Of a stretch of 64,000 nucleotides of DNA, positions 1 through 10,045 are shown in pieces; position 1 is the stretch's first letter, and each line of letters opens with the position of its first letter. Made by a program: the position numbers and the translations under genes. The DNA is from Pholiota molesta (lineage: Eukaryota; Basidiomycota; Agaricomycetes; Agaricales; Strophariaceae), in the NCBI GenBank assembly GCA_014925825.1, contig JACGCK010000111.1, forward strand, positions 1-64,000, given 5' to 3'. The notes below the pieces were generated by a model that saw only the letters and a program-made list of their open reading frames with translations, was not told where the DNA came from and did not search any database.

Positions 1-1802
1 TCTCTACCGCGGTCGTATTTGCATTAGGGAGACTCTCATCCGAGACGTCGTCATGTGGGCTATAGTATTTTGCTTTGCTACGTGCTGAGATGAGTGCTTG
101 CGTCGCAAGGTTGACAATATGCGCCCAGCATCTAAGATATATATTACATTCAAGTTAACAATGAACACTGAATTAAAATACTTACCGAACTTGCCGCTCG
201 TCGATATCGAAGACTTCGTCATTGACTTCTTCGTAACATCGCGCGAATTCTTCCAGCATGGTGTCGTTGTTGGTGGCATTGTCGCAAGTAATGTGACCAA
301 TCTAATCATTCACGAAAGTTAGTATAGAAGTTCACCTAATCGATAATCTCACCTTATGGATAATCTTGAGACGGCTACAAATCTTGAATAGCGCTTGCCC
401 AAGACGAACCCCATTGTGCGCGGTGTTCATTTGAGTAAATCCAAGGAGTGCGTGTTGTTGCGTCCACTGTTGGGGTGCAGTTTCTTCGATCCAGTGGCCC
501 GTCACTGTGAAATAACTATCACCGTTTGACGCAGACCATGCGTCGCAGGTGAGACTGATTTCACCGGTGACGGCGCTGCTCTACGGAACCACATAGAGGT
601 TAGTCATATAAAGCAGAAAGAGAAAATGAACTCACGTTGAGGCGGGCTGACAGCGCCTGCATCTGCTCCTTAAACTTCTTGATGATGAAGTCGCGCGTTG
701 CTGTTCGTGGAGGTATTTTCACTCCTTTTGTCGCTCGCGCCGCAATCGCAATCATGTTCTTGAATGCCTCGTGCTCAAACGCGCGAAGGGGCTACGGATC
801 GATGAGAAAATGGATCGATGAGAAATATAATTCCGGCAAATGAAATAAAATCACTTACCTGGTCTGTTTCGATAAGCCACTGAATAGCCGCCTCTTTGAA
901 AAGGTGGTCGCTATACGGCTCTGGTTTGTCCTCGGGTGCTGCGACCTTGAAGTGCCCGTCGACTTGTGTTTGGTGACGAATGGCTTCGAGAGTGGCTGCC
1001 CGGCGCGCCTTGGTGTCGTCAGGAAGCATTGACTGGAACTGGCGCGCCTTGCACCATGTGTGGTAAACACCCTAATCAATGGATTAGAACATGGAAGATA
1101 AGAAAAAGAAAATTAATAAAACCTTATGCTTCGATTGCATGTGGCGGCGAAGAGTTGTACAGTCGTCAACAAGGACGGAGTCTTGCTTTGGGCAGCCTTT
1201 ACCATGCCTGTTGAGATCGTTTTTGTTAGAACATAAAATTAAAATATATGCAACAAAATCGAGCTTACTTGCAACTCAAACATCGTCGACGTCCTTTTTT
1301 TTCTCCTTCAACTAGGGGCACCTTCTCGAAAAAGTGGTCAACATCGGCAGTGGGAGCCTTTTTGTTGAGCGTTTCTGGACTTGTATCGTCGTCATCGTCG
1401 AAGATTTCGGTGACATGCACATCACGGTGCATGCCATTGGCGTCGACGACATCATGATCTTTACAATTGAATTTTTAATGAGTCAAAACTATGATCAAGC
1501 ACGAATGGAACTTACCTGATCCTTGAGCCACCCCTTGAGCTGTCCTCACGCGCTTGCGCCGTGGTGCCGGCGTATCTTCTTCATCATCGACGTCTTCGAC
1601 AGTTGCGCGTTTCGATGTTGAGTTGCTGGAGGGTGCCTCGGTTGGAGTCCGAGTAACAACGGCCGCGGTGGTTAAGTTCGCTGGTGGGCTCTGCGAAGAG
1701 TGGGACGCAGATTCAGAAGTCGAGGTTGGCGGTACTGAAGTGAGCGGGGTGGTGGCGGTGGTTGGGATGGAAGTTGAGGCGACGCTCGTAACTCTGTGAG
1801 AG

Positions 1803-2057
1803 TGTGACGCCTAGCTGGGAAATACTCGAAAACATGGACCAGCCTGGGATTGAACTCAGGACCTCGCACTCCAAGGTTCCAAGGCGCGGCGTGCTAACCA
1901 TTACACCACCAGCCCGTGCTTAGGCCATGACTTAGAGTCTTCAAGGGATGCCCCGGACACCCCTGTGCCGGATCCCTGGGATAGGGTGACCCGTTACCAT
2001 CCGGTACGGACCCTAGGTCCCTGCAACATGTGACTGGATGAAGGGCCAGCCGTCACA
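1803..2057 (-). repeat. 3' LTR of the TRIM (minus-strand orientation)
   Basis: Identical copy of 2223-2477, preceded on the minus strand by a purine-rich tract at about 2061-2072. The ends are short perfect inverted repeats, TGTGACG and CGTCACA. Confidence 0.88.
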
Positions 2058-2222
2058 GAGCCCCCCACTCTAAGCCATGGTCTGCAAGGGTTACTCCTGC
2101 CGCGGGAAAGCTAGATACACTTCTAAAGCCCCTAGCGCGCTCTATTCCGCGGAACAGTTTGGCCCAAGCCCCGAACACCCCGAATCGATGTGCTCCGAGA
2201 ATATCTTGACCAGGTCCACCAA

Positions 2223-2477
2223 TGTGACGCCTAGCTGGGAAATACTCGAAAACATGGACCAGCCTGGGATTGAACTCAGGACCTCGCACTCCAAGGTTCC
2301 AAGGCGCGGCGTGCTAACCATTACACCACCAGCCCGTGCTTAGGCCATGACTTAGAGTCTTCAAGGGATGCCCCGGACACCCCTGTGCCGGATCCCTGGG
2401 ATAGGGTGACCCGTTACCATCCGGTACGGACCCTAGGTCCCTGCAACATGTGACTGGATGAAGGGCCAGCCGTCACA
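2223..2477 (-). repeat. 5' LTR of the TRIM (minus-strand orientation)
   Basis: This 255-bp LTR is identical to 1803-2057. It is called the 5' LTR because the candidate primer-binding site lies just inside it at about 2205-2221. It contains the tRNA-like block described separately. Confidence 0.88.
2256..2336 (-). promoter_or_regulatory. tRNA-like block with A-box and B-box inside the LTR (second copy at 1836-1916)
   Basis: On the minus strand the block reads like a degenerate tRNA. It has an A-box-like TGGTGTAATGGTTAGC, a possible 5-bp anticodon stem (CGCGC/GTGCG) whose loop contains TGG, and a B-box-like GAGTTCAATCC. Acceptor and T stems pair poorly, so it is not a functional tRNA. It looks like a tRNA-derived internal Pol III promoter carried by both LTRs. 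A Pro(UGG) origin is only a guess from the loop. Confidence 0.6.
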
Positions 2478-2919
2478 GAGAGCTGTCAGAGTTCTTTGCG
2501 GCCTGAGCGGCGGCGATAAGCTGGCGGTGAGACGACGTAATCGGAAGTTCTTGATTGTTCCCATCTGTCAATCTTGACGAGGGAATGATCGTTCTCACCG
2601 GGCGGCCGGATGTTCCAGTAGCCCGCGTCACGGTGTCAGAGCCGTGCGAGTCCGCCATTGTGTGCTGAAGCGCTAAAGGTTTGTTCGCGATGAGGCCAGA
2701 GCTTTGCAGGAAAAAAAAGTTCATGTTGATATATTTGTTTGTAGTATTATTTGCTAATTATTTGGCCCATTTCAGCCACCAAAAGCCGCGGCCTGAGCCA
2801 AAGCCAAGGGCTTTGGAAACGCGAGCCCGAGCCCCAGGCCGTTAAAAGCTGTGCCATAGGCTCGGCTCGGCCTGGCTTAGGAGGGCCGGCTACCGACGGC
2901 TTAGGGCTTGGAAGCCGAG

Positions 2920-2942
2920 CCCCGGACAACACTAAGTAGGAT
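2920..2942. repeat. Probable right terminus of the hAT element and its target duplication
   Basis: On the minus strand the sequence from 2934 reads TAGTGTTGTCCGGGGC, which fits the YARNG start of hAT terminal inverted repeats. The next eight bases outward, AGTAGGAT at 2935-2942, are the expected place for an 8-bp duplication. The other end is outside the window, so neither can be confirmed here. The 2760-2930 stretch is rich in short GC-rich subterminal repeats (variants of AAGCCGAGCC). Confidence 0.55.
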
Positions 2943-4777
2943 TGCGCGAGCGAAGGAGATATTGCAAGTTCACGCAGTATTCGGGTGCCGAACCACCTAG
3001 AATGCTTGCTGGATCCACATCAGGGTGATCACAATTTTGTACCGTATAATTGTTTGGCTTTTGCAATGCAGGATAGTAATGAGGGGTTCCTGGTTTATGG
3101 CGTCCTTTGAGAGAGCAGTATAGGCGGCAAGGAAAAGCACCATGATGCCCGACAAGGCCAGTAAAATGAACACTGCCGGGACCGTCTGCAGCAGCAAGAT
3201 ACATAAACAGATAAGAAAGAAACTCGCGGGCAATTTCTGCGTCCCAGAGTTTCAATCCTTCTTTTTGCAATGCAGCAACGTGATGAAAGCCAGGGAACAA
3301 GAAAGAATCGGTATTTTTAGGGTTGTTGGGGCCAGGAATAAATCCACCAGGAAGGACATGCTTTTTCTTGTAGCGTAGATGGGGAGGAAGGTCATAGATG
3401 ACCCATAAATAAATCCAACAGTCGGACTGCTTATCTTGATAGAGCTGGGCACCGTCCATCGAAAACATAAGAAGCATGTCGTCTGTGGATATGAGACCCT
3501 GCTCAACAGCCTGAAGGTACTCCTGGCCATGGTAAATGTCTTCGAACACATCAACTTCTCCCCCGGTTAACTCAAGTTCTTCGAAAATTCTTTTGGTGGA
3601 ACGCGCTCTGTGTTTCATGTTATGGGCCCCTTCTGCTGTCCGCCAAAGCGCCTGTAGCTGTGGGCCCAGTGGAATGGTGTAGAAATGTTGAAGTGGAATT
3701 TCATGCCGTTGGAGAGGGTCGTAGCGATCCTTGCGGCAATAAGGACATTGTTTGAGATCTTTGAAAGGGCCTGTGTAGGCGATGCAGGAATCCGGGCACA
3801 TATGGTGGTCTAGCGGAGAAACACCAGTGATTGATTCGATTTTCTTCTTTACAGCTTCTAGAGAAAGGATGTCTTGGTCGGGATTTGACTCGTTGAGATC
3901 TTCGCGTACACTTTTATAGACATGTTCAGATGAGTTGGAGGTAGACAGAAACAGCTTGAGAGAAAGCAAAGTATCATGGTCATTGATTTCTACAACTTCT
4001 TTAATGGGATTCTGTAGGCGGCTCAGCTGCGCAGTCGTCAGATCACCATTCTCCAGATCCGCCTCCTCCAAAGCTCTGGCAAACGCCAATGCCATCTTCA
4101 GTTCCTCCGTACATGGCACAAAATCAATTCCTGCAAGCTCCTGCCCAAGTACAGCCTCTCGATGCAGGAGGTCTTGAGCCAAGGGCTGTGGGACTTGTGG
4201 GAGATCGAGGTCGATGGGTTGGGCATTGTCTTCAGGTTCCAGGCGTCAATATACGTAGGCCCTAGATACAGAAATGCTCACATACCATTGAATTGTTCGT
4301 AATTCTCGTCGAGTTCCGTTTGTGGTGGTTCATCTTGCAGACATGACGTAGACGGCTCTGGGTGAAGTTTCATGTCAGAAGCGGCCACGAGTGTAGAAGG
4401 TAAAACTGCTACCAGTATTCTGAGTTTCAAGCATGTTTGGGGCTGGCGGAGTAGTAGAATGGGGTGGCGGTCTAATTTCTATCGCACTGGAGGTGCCAGA
4501 AGATGTTTGCAGGAAATTTACGGGCTAAGAGAAGGTGCGATTAACAAACTTTATGTGAACACCACTAATGGGAGATACATACCGCTATTTGTGGATGATT
4601 TGATACATCCACGTTGCCGGTGGCTGGTACATCTCTCAAGATAGGCGCCAAAGAACTGCCAAGCTGGGGGCGATATGGGGCATGGTTGTAGTATGTTGCT
4701 CGGGAGACTGGTGTTTTCGTACCACGGCAGTACCGCTCACAATTGCAGGTCCATTCCCCGGTGCGAATTGGTGGCAT
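2932..4777 (-). pseudogene. Tnp2-family (Plavaka/CACTA-like) transposase, truncated by the hAT insertion
   Basis: The long exon 4182-2932 carries the Tnp2 core: MCPDSCIAYTGPF and a CPYCRKDRYD zinc-binding pair, LLMFSMDGAQLYQ, LRYKKKHVLPGGFIPGPNN, and FTGLVGHHGAFPCRLYC. An upstream exon starting at the ATG at 4777 (MPPIRTGEWTC) encodes the Cys-rich N terminus (WTCNCERYC) usual in basidiomycete copies; the intron between them is not resolved in detail. The frame stops at 2932, inside the presumed hAT terminal repeat, just after LLRSRNPT. The remaining transposase core is therefore missing or lies beyond the hAT to the left. No terminal repeats of this element were found. Confidence 0.82.
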
Positions 4778-5911
4778 TATCGAGTGAGCAAGAGCAGGAT
4801 CAGATATGCTGGAGAATCCAAGACATAGGCAAAAAGCTGAGGTAGAACGAGACGCGAATGTTGATAAAAGTGAAGTTGATGGAGGCGGCGATTTGAAGAT
4901 CACCCAACAATCACGTGGGCGGTTGCGCGTGTACAGACGATGACGTGTACCGCTACTCTGAGTCGAGGCTGGGGCTTTTAAATAACAACGGTGTGCTGAT
5001 ATCGGTTTATGTGGGATGCAATTCTGCAGAAACCAAGCACAATATACAGTACCAGTGGTGACAATTAAACGAAGTTCAACAATACAAAAATAGACTTCGA
5101 GAATTATAAGCTCTTGGCACTGATTTCAACCGATCTGGTCACATGCAATCAGCGAGAACATATCTCAGCCCATTTCGACCAATCTCAGCAGCCGGCATTC
5201 TCACTGGGCTTGAATATTTATGACTCGCATCAGCACGGACGCCAAACGTTAAACAGTCATCTCTCAAGCTGCCACCTTCATTATTACGACCTTGCTGAGG
5301 TCTGTTCCTCCGAGGATATCTATCGCTCGTCCGGGTCGACTCACACAGAAATCCCACTGAAATAAGGGCCATCGCAGTCGAAGAAGGGCATTGTGCCTGC
5401 GTACCCCTATCTAGCCTTCGCCATGTATTTTTGTTGTTGAGCTATCATTTTTCTCATTCCCTGTCTCGGCTAACGTTTACATGGCGTCCCAACGTCCGTC
5501 GACGGCAAATCTGCTACAGAGGGCGTCCTCAAGTTTCAAATGCCAAGGATATGTCGGACTCCAACTTCTGAGCGATCGAGGAGCGCTGTATAAACAATGG
5601 AACATGCGCGCGGTGATAGTCTACCGCCCAAAGTCACTGCAAGACAGGTTGGTACTTGAGCTTGAAGTGCTATTTGACAGGCTTTGGCTTCCATTGGACT
5701 CGTCGGCATCAAGGCTAAACGAATTAATTCCATGCTCTGAACACCGTGAACATATTGTAATAAACCATGCACAAATCTTTTCTCAGGTAAGTAAATCTTA
5801 AGCTTGATCGGAGTCATTTTTATGGCATCAAAAAGACTCAAGAGTCGGCGCAAAGCACGAGTGCGCAATGTATAATGAGTGGTAAATAAGCCAAAAAAAA
5901 AACGTATTTGA
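4778..5911. other. Region without a supported gene
   Basis: This is probably the upstream flank of the Tnp2 transposon followed by intergenic DNA. A 106-codon open frame at 5481-5801 (+), starting MASQRPSTANLLQ, has no recognisable motif, no clear introns and no similarity I can name. I do not call it a gene. Confidence 0.4.
5893..5902 (-). terminator. Pol III terminator of the tRNA-Cys gene
   Basis: Ten consecutive A on the plus strand (T10 on the transcribed sense) lie 9 bp beyond the tRNA 3' end, a strong RNA polymerase III stop. Confidence 0.8.
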
Positions 5912-5996
5912 AGTCCCGACGGTGGTTCGAACACCGGACCCTGCGATAGGTGATAACTCACTGCAATCGCATGCTATACCACTTAGCTATCGAGAC
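5912..5996 (-). tRNA. tRNA-Cys(GCA) with a 13-nt intron
   Basis: The minus strand folds as a complete cloverleaf. The 7-bp acceptor stem is GTCTCGA/TCGGGAC, with discriminator U as expected for tRNA-Cys. The D arm is GCTA/TAGC, the 5-bp anticodon stem is TGCGA/TCGCA, and the T arm is CGGTG-TTCGAAC-CACCG. The anticodon GCA lies at 5962-5964. A 13-nt intron (5948-5960) sits one base 3' of the anticodon, the canonical position. A poly-T terminator follows. It marks the left edge of the HET-gene array, whose repeated sequence begins about 35 bp away. Confidence 0.93.
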
Positions 5997-6029
5997 TACA
6001 CCGTGCTTCTCATTTAATAACCATTATTT

Positions 6030-6700
6030 TGGCATCCCGCTTTCACCACCTCTTACCAGCCCTCGTCGAGAAAACGCATCCACATCGCCTTCACTCCCAT
6101 CGCCGCCATCGTCGGTACCGACCTTTCACCACATGCTCTGTCCATCCGCATCGCCGCCCCAAGTGGCACAGAAAAGGATTCAGCGCATCTTCATCTCTCC
6201 TTCGCCGGTTAAGTAGTGAGACCTACACGATGGGCAAGACGATATCTACAGCTGTGCTCCGCAGCTAGGCGGCGCCCAGCTCGTCGTTTGCACACAAAAC
6301 CCACGTCGGTGCGGATGTCGCAGGGTATCTCTGCAATGCCTCGCCCCCGTCCAGTCGCTGCCAGCGACCATACCGCGATCTGTAACCACTGGTGGGCGGG
6401 CCTGTGCCTGCATGAGTATGGACGCCTATGCACCAACTCTGGCCGTTGAGCTCTGCGCCCTGAGTTTTCGTTATGGCCCTACGCTGCCCTACTGCGTAGA
6501 TGCTTTTTTTATGAGCCGCCTGACCTCAGTTGCATGTCGTGTCCTGTCGTGCTCTGCTACCACACGCCCTCACCGCATTTTTACACCTTGTCTTGTCTGT
6601 CGTCCGTCGTCCATCGTCTTACCATCGTCGTGCTCGTCGTCGTTCATCGTGCATCATTCATCCAGCGCATTATATAAAATTGCAATTCACTTCATTTTAC
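6030..6700 (+). pseudogene. Decayed PAK-like PH/CRIB fragment, leftmost array copy
   Basis: The nucleotides at 6040-6350 match, in degraded form, the plus-strand block at 17560-17800 and 25990-26290, including the short segments around ACCAGCCCT and TCGCCGCCATC. The part at 6470-6700 matches the block before the other HET genes (TATGGCCCTACGCTGCC, then CCACACGCCCTCACC). No frame stays open. It is recognisable only by comparison with the better copies. Confidence 0.5.
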
Positions 6701-6714
6701 TCTATACGTCGAGT

Positions 6715-9184
6715 CTACAGATACATGGTGGTCAAAGTCATCCCGTGCATTCCCAGCCCATCTCGCCTGATCGAATAAAAAGGTTCATCTTCCTCTAAAA
6801 AGTATGTCCTCTGGTTTATGAGCTGGAATACGATAGGCTCGTCTGTGCCGACCCGTTCGATCATGGATAAACTTGAAGTCGAGCCCCAATCCACTTGGTG
6901 TTTGCGATCCACGTGAAAACATACTGCAAGGCAGAGACGCTGAACATGGACAGTGGCTGAATCTCCTCCGAAATTCAATATTCCAAATGACCGGCGCCAC
7001 GGATCTGCAAAGTAGGAATAAGTCTGCCGGTTGAGAACAAGTCACAGCGCAAGTTTTGCCACTTACCAGAGGTGCTTTTTGGAATACCCTTGTCCAATAA
7101 ATGATAGGAGAGATTGGCCTTTTTCCGATATCGTGATCCGGGCAACCGAAGCGTGGCATAGTAGTCACCGATGGGAGTGCGTTTAAGGAAAAAGTTGTCC
7201 TCTCGCAAGGAGGGCATCAAAAGGACTGGCGTCCGGAGTCCTACATGGGTAAGAAGCAGTGGCTCTATAGGTGGGTTGTGCGATATCCCCATAATATCCT
7301 CGGAGCATTGAAGATATGCCGATGGGCCCCATGGAATAATAGAGGGTCGTTTCTTGACATCCGTCTGAGCACAATTAAAGATATCCACTACTTTTCTCGA
7401 AGTATTTAAGATCTCCGTCATAAGGCGAGAGAACGCCCGTTCGGCACCCTCTCCATATGCGATTGAAATACTGACATTGCAAATGCCCATCAGAGAATAT
7501 GCGATATCTTCTTCACGCAACACATTGCGCTTCGCCGCTAGCTGCATCTTGCGTGAGATAGATATATCTTCAACGGGGTGGCCGCGTAGTTCATCTTTAG
7601 TAATCGTGGTGGCTTTGAAGATTTGATCTCGAATATCTAGATTGCACTTGTCGTCAAGAGTGTATGGCTCGAAAGTACTACTATCTAGAATATATGGATC
7701 GTACTTGTTGCCAGGATCGGTGTCCCGTACAAACTTCTTCCAGTCCTTGTTATAGAATGCCATGCGATGTGGAGCGAGCAGTTCTTGGAATGTCCATCCG
7801 CGAGTGAACCAAGGATCGCGATGAATATTATCGACGGTGTCGGTCGCCGCCAGGTAGGTGATACACATGTCGGAGTATGCGTACCATTTATACATCGAGC
7901 GGATGGATTCGTCGAGCTCGGAGCTGCTGTTCTTGTTAATACAAACAGTATCCATCCAACCGAAAGAAAGTCCGTGGTCTTCCAAAGCAAATCTGCAAAA
8001 ATTGGCGAGTTTTTGATATCCCGGTTGTTGAGTCTCGAACTGGCCTGTCTGCCAATCGTCATAGGTCACTTCGCTGTTGGATCCACGAAGCCACGTATGA
8101 GATAGGATGGCGTATTTGGTGTATTCCCGTACCAGATTCCTGATGATGTGATCCTCCAGGTAATCCTCCAGACTTATAGATTCATTGGTATTCCGAAGCC
8201 ATAGGCTTTCATAACTTGTATGCTCCTCGATCCCCTCTTTGAACATTTTCTCGTTGTAATTAGCTTGAATTTCTTCTACGACACGGCTGCAGACACCGTT
8301 TCTGTCTAGTAACGTAATTTGGGGTCTGGCGCCAGAATCCCGAGGGCTGTGGGCGAAGTGTAGCACTCGAATCGGCATCCCGCTGAAGACATGTTCGCGC
8401 ACCGCCTCCGGAAGCTTTCCCATAAAATGTTGATACCGTGTCGGTGTGAGTGTGGGATCTATCCCCAAACAAGAGATGATAACAATGTTAGATACGTAGT
8501 GGACTAAGTATTCTGCTGTAGTCTGCCCACCTTTCAAATGCCCGGCAGGGTCAGAGACCGCCCCATCTGTGTCCACGCGAAACAATTCAACATCATCTAG
8601 ACCATCGTCGGCACTAGAAGCTGTTTTCAAGTCAATGAACACAATCGCAGTGTTGCTGAGGAAGAGATCTACCTTCCAAGTCAACCCCAATTCTTTGTGG
8701 TTGACCGACTTGTGATTGTACGATCATCGATGATATAAATTCCTGGAGCGCGGCAAGAAGCTTCCCCGCCTCAGGACCCATCGAATGAACTTGGCCGATA
8801 TCTAAGGTACATTACATTATTAAGTGAAACAAATTGCGTTTGTTACAGCGAAGAGACTTACCCTTCTTATTCATCCCCTCGGCCGTATGTATGAGAGGAA
8901 TGACAAAGTTCTGCAGGGCCTCGAGCAAGATTTGCGATGGGGTGTTTGTGGGACGATCTACATTGTGCACGGTAGACTGGTATGAGCGCCCAGCGATCCA
9001 CGGGCGCTGGGCCAGCAGATATTCTTGCTCACCTTTTCCAGCGGGATCGTCACCCGATGATCCTTGATGGGTACCAGCATGCGGAAGCGCATCGCCAAAC
9101 GTTGAGGTTTTCTCTTGAAAAGAGATGAGAATCGTGCGGTGTTCATATAAGTATCGTGTGGAGCTTACCAGCGGATTCAGACAT
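6715..9184 (-). CDS. HET-domain (heterokaryon incompatibility-like) protein, array copy A
   Basis: The gene begins with the short exon MSESA at 9184 and has at least six introns. Small exons encode FGDALPHAGTHQGSSGDD, a helical piece (LLEALQNFVIPLIHTAEG) and DIGQVHSMGPEAGKLLAAL. A long exon then carries the HET domain (PF06985) at about 7770-8115: YAILSHTWLRG, FGWMDTVCINKNSSSELDES and WFTRGWTFQELLAP. Downstream are ISRKMQLAAKRNVLREEDIAYSL and SIAYGEGAERAFSRLM, usual HET C-terminal signatures. A last exon ends MTLTTMYL. HET domains mediate non-self recognition and cell death in ascomycetes; their role in basidiomycetes is not established, so function here is inferred. This copy is the most diverged of the four, with an extra segment after the HET domain (around 7640-7735). 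The frame appears intact. Confidence 0.85.
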
Positions 9185-9639
9185 TGCAGCAACAATGAGC
9201 TTGATGTGAACGGGGAGAAGGAGCTGATTATTTGTATATTTTACGACAGCAGCATGCTTCACTAGCACCGCCATGTACTTACACGCTATATTTAGTTATG
9301 CCTCATCTAGTAATATGATCAAGTCAGGACCCCGTCCTACTGAAGAGCGACATTTGCCTAACCTACCACCCAACGTCCGTAGTGACCCTGAAAATGGGAA
9401 TCCCACACGCTTTATTCAATGTTGTGGCTTACAGGAATGGCTACCGTTACTACCCCTACACCAAGCAAACATACTCCCAACGCTTGCTTGCGGTGGGTGC
9501 GGATGCCCTCATTCCTGCACGAAAGAATCCTGCCTTCTCTTCGCCTCTCCCTTCGTCCCCGAGTCTAGCACAGGAGCGCGTGCGCCCAGTCCATCGCCTC
9601 CTGCGCCCAGCCTTGCGATCAGGCTGCGTGTCCACCGGG

Positions 9640-10045
9640 TAATTCGGTGTCGAGCTTTGCAGATTTTTGGTCGATACGGGCTTCTACAGCTTTGGCTACG
9701 TTTCGTATTGTCTGAGTATTCGGAGAACCTCCAGGTGCATCTTCCCCTTTTCTTCCCCTCGAAGTATTTCCTGACCGCGAGCATGCTGAACCTCCGAGGT
9801 CATTCGACCGCACCAAAATTGACCGTAGGGAGGGCTTCACCAAGGATAGCTTCCGCAGAAGATGGCGCTGGGCTGCTAGTCCAGATGAAGAGCGGGAGTC
9901 TATGGCCATTTTTGCGCAGCAGGCGCTCGAAGCACGGACCGTCAACAGGGCGCTCCACGACTGGCTTGACCAGGCCCGGGCAACTTCAAGGGCCTATCGG
10001 TTCGGATTTGCGCTACCATGGCGAGTACTGTCAAACGAAATGAGA
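9640..10045 (+). pseudogene. Unidentified gene fragment in the HET array spacer
   Basis: In one plus frame, after a stop at about 9713, an uninterrupted coding-like stretch runs to 10045. It includes SFRRRWRWAASPDEERESMA and RALHDWLDQARATSRAYR. An upstream piece in the same frame (NSVSSFADFWSIRASTALAT) suggests an exon before an intron or a broken frame. I do not recognise the family. Related but more decayed DNA occupies the same position upstream of the next two HET genes (about 15.4-15.9 and 22.1-22.7 kb). A longer overlapping frame starting near 9273 looks like a chance frame. Confidence 0.4.

Larger units (their letters stand above)
1803..2477 (-). mobile_element. TRIM (terminal-repeat retrotransposon in miniature), 675 bp, non-autonomous
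   Basis: Two 255-bp direct repeats lie exactly 420 bp apart and are identical throughout. Each starts TGTGACG and ends CGTCACA, so it has the TG...CA ends of an LTR. The five bases GAGAG lie immediately outside both ends (1798-1802 and 2478-2482), as expected for an integrase target duplication. The 165-bp interior has no coding capacity. On the minus strand a candidate primer-binding site (TGGTGGACCTGG) follows the first LTR and a purine tract (GAGTGGGGGG) precedes the second, which sets the orientation. Identical LTRs imply a recent insertion. It must depend on proteins from another LTR retroelement, and none is seen in this window. The element sits in exon 1 of the hAT transposase. Confidence 0.92.
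1..2658 (-). pseudogene. hAT-family transposase with BED zinc finger, interrupted by a TRIM element; 3' end outside window
   Basis: Reading the minus strand leftwards, the gene starts near the ATG at 2658 (MADSHGSDT; an in-frame ATG at 2724 is possible). The first exon is Ser/Thr-rich. A BED-type zinc finger follows, split by an intron, with CLSC at about 1272-1283 and HMQSKH at about 1130-1147. Next come KEAAIQWLIETDQ at about 860-900, TRDFIIKKFKEQMQAL at about 660-710, SLTCDAWSASNGDSYF at about 510-560, and a stretch at about 190-300 that runs on towards the left edge. This order (BED finger, alpha-helical region, LTCDAW core) is that of basidiomycete hAT transposases. The TRIM at 1803-2477 puts a stop into exon 1. 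Mentally removing the TRIM and one copy of its 5-bp target duplication makes the flanking frames continuous, so the gene was probably whole until that insertion. The catalytic C terminus and dimerisation region are not in the window. Confidence 0.82.

Noticed and set aside
1836..1916. Functional tRNA gene inside the TRIM LTR
   Set aside because: Acceptor and T stems do not pair well, there is no clear terminator, and the same block occurs identically in both LTRs. It is a tRNA-like part of the element.
5481..5801. 106-codon plus-strand frame as a small gene
   Set aside because: No recognisable motif, no splice support, and most of it overlaps other open frames of similar quality.
9273..10043. 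A 256-codon plus-strand open frame
   Set aside because: It crosses a stretch whose better protein-like reading is in another frame, is rich in Ser/Pro/Leu from skewed composition, and is not conserved in the other two spacers.
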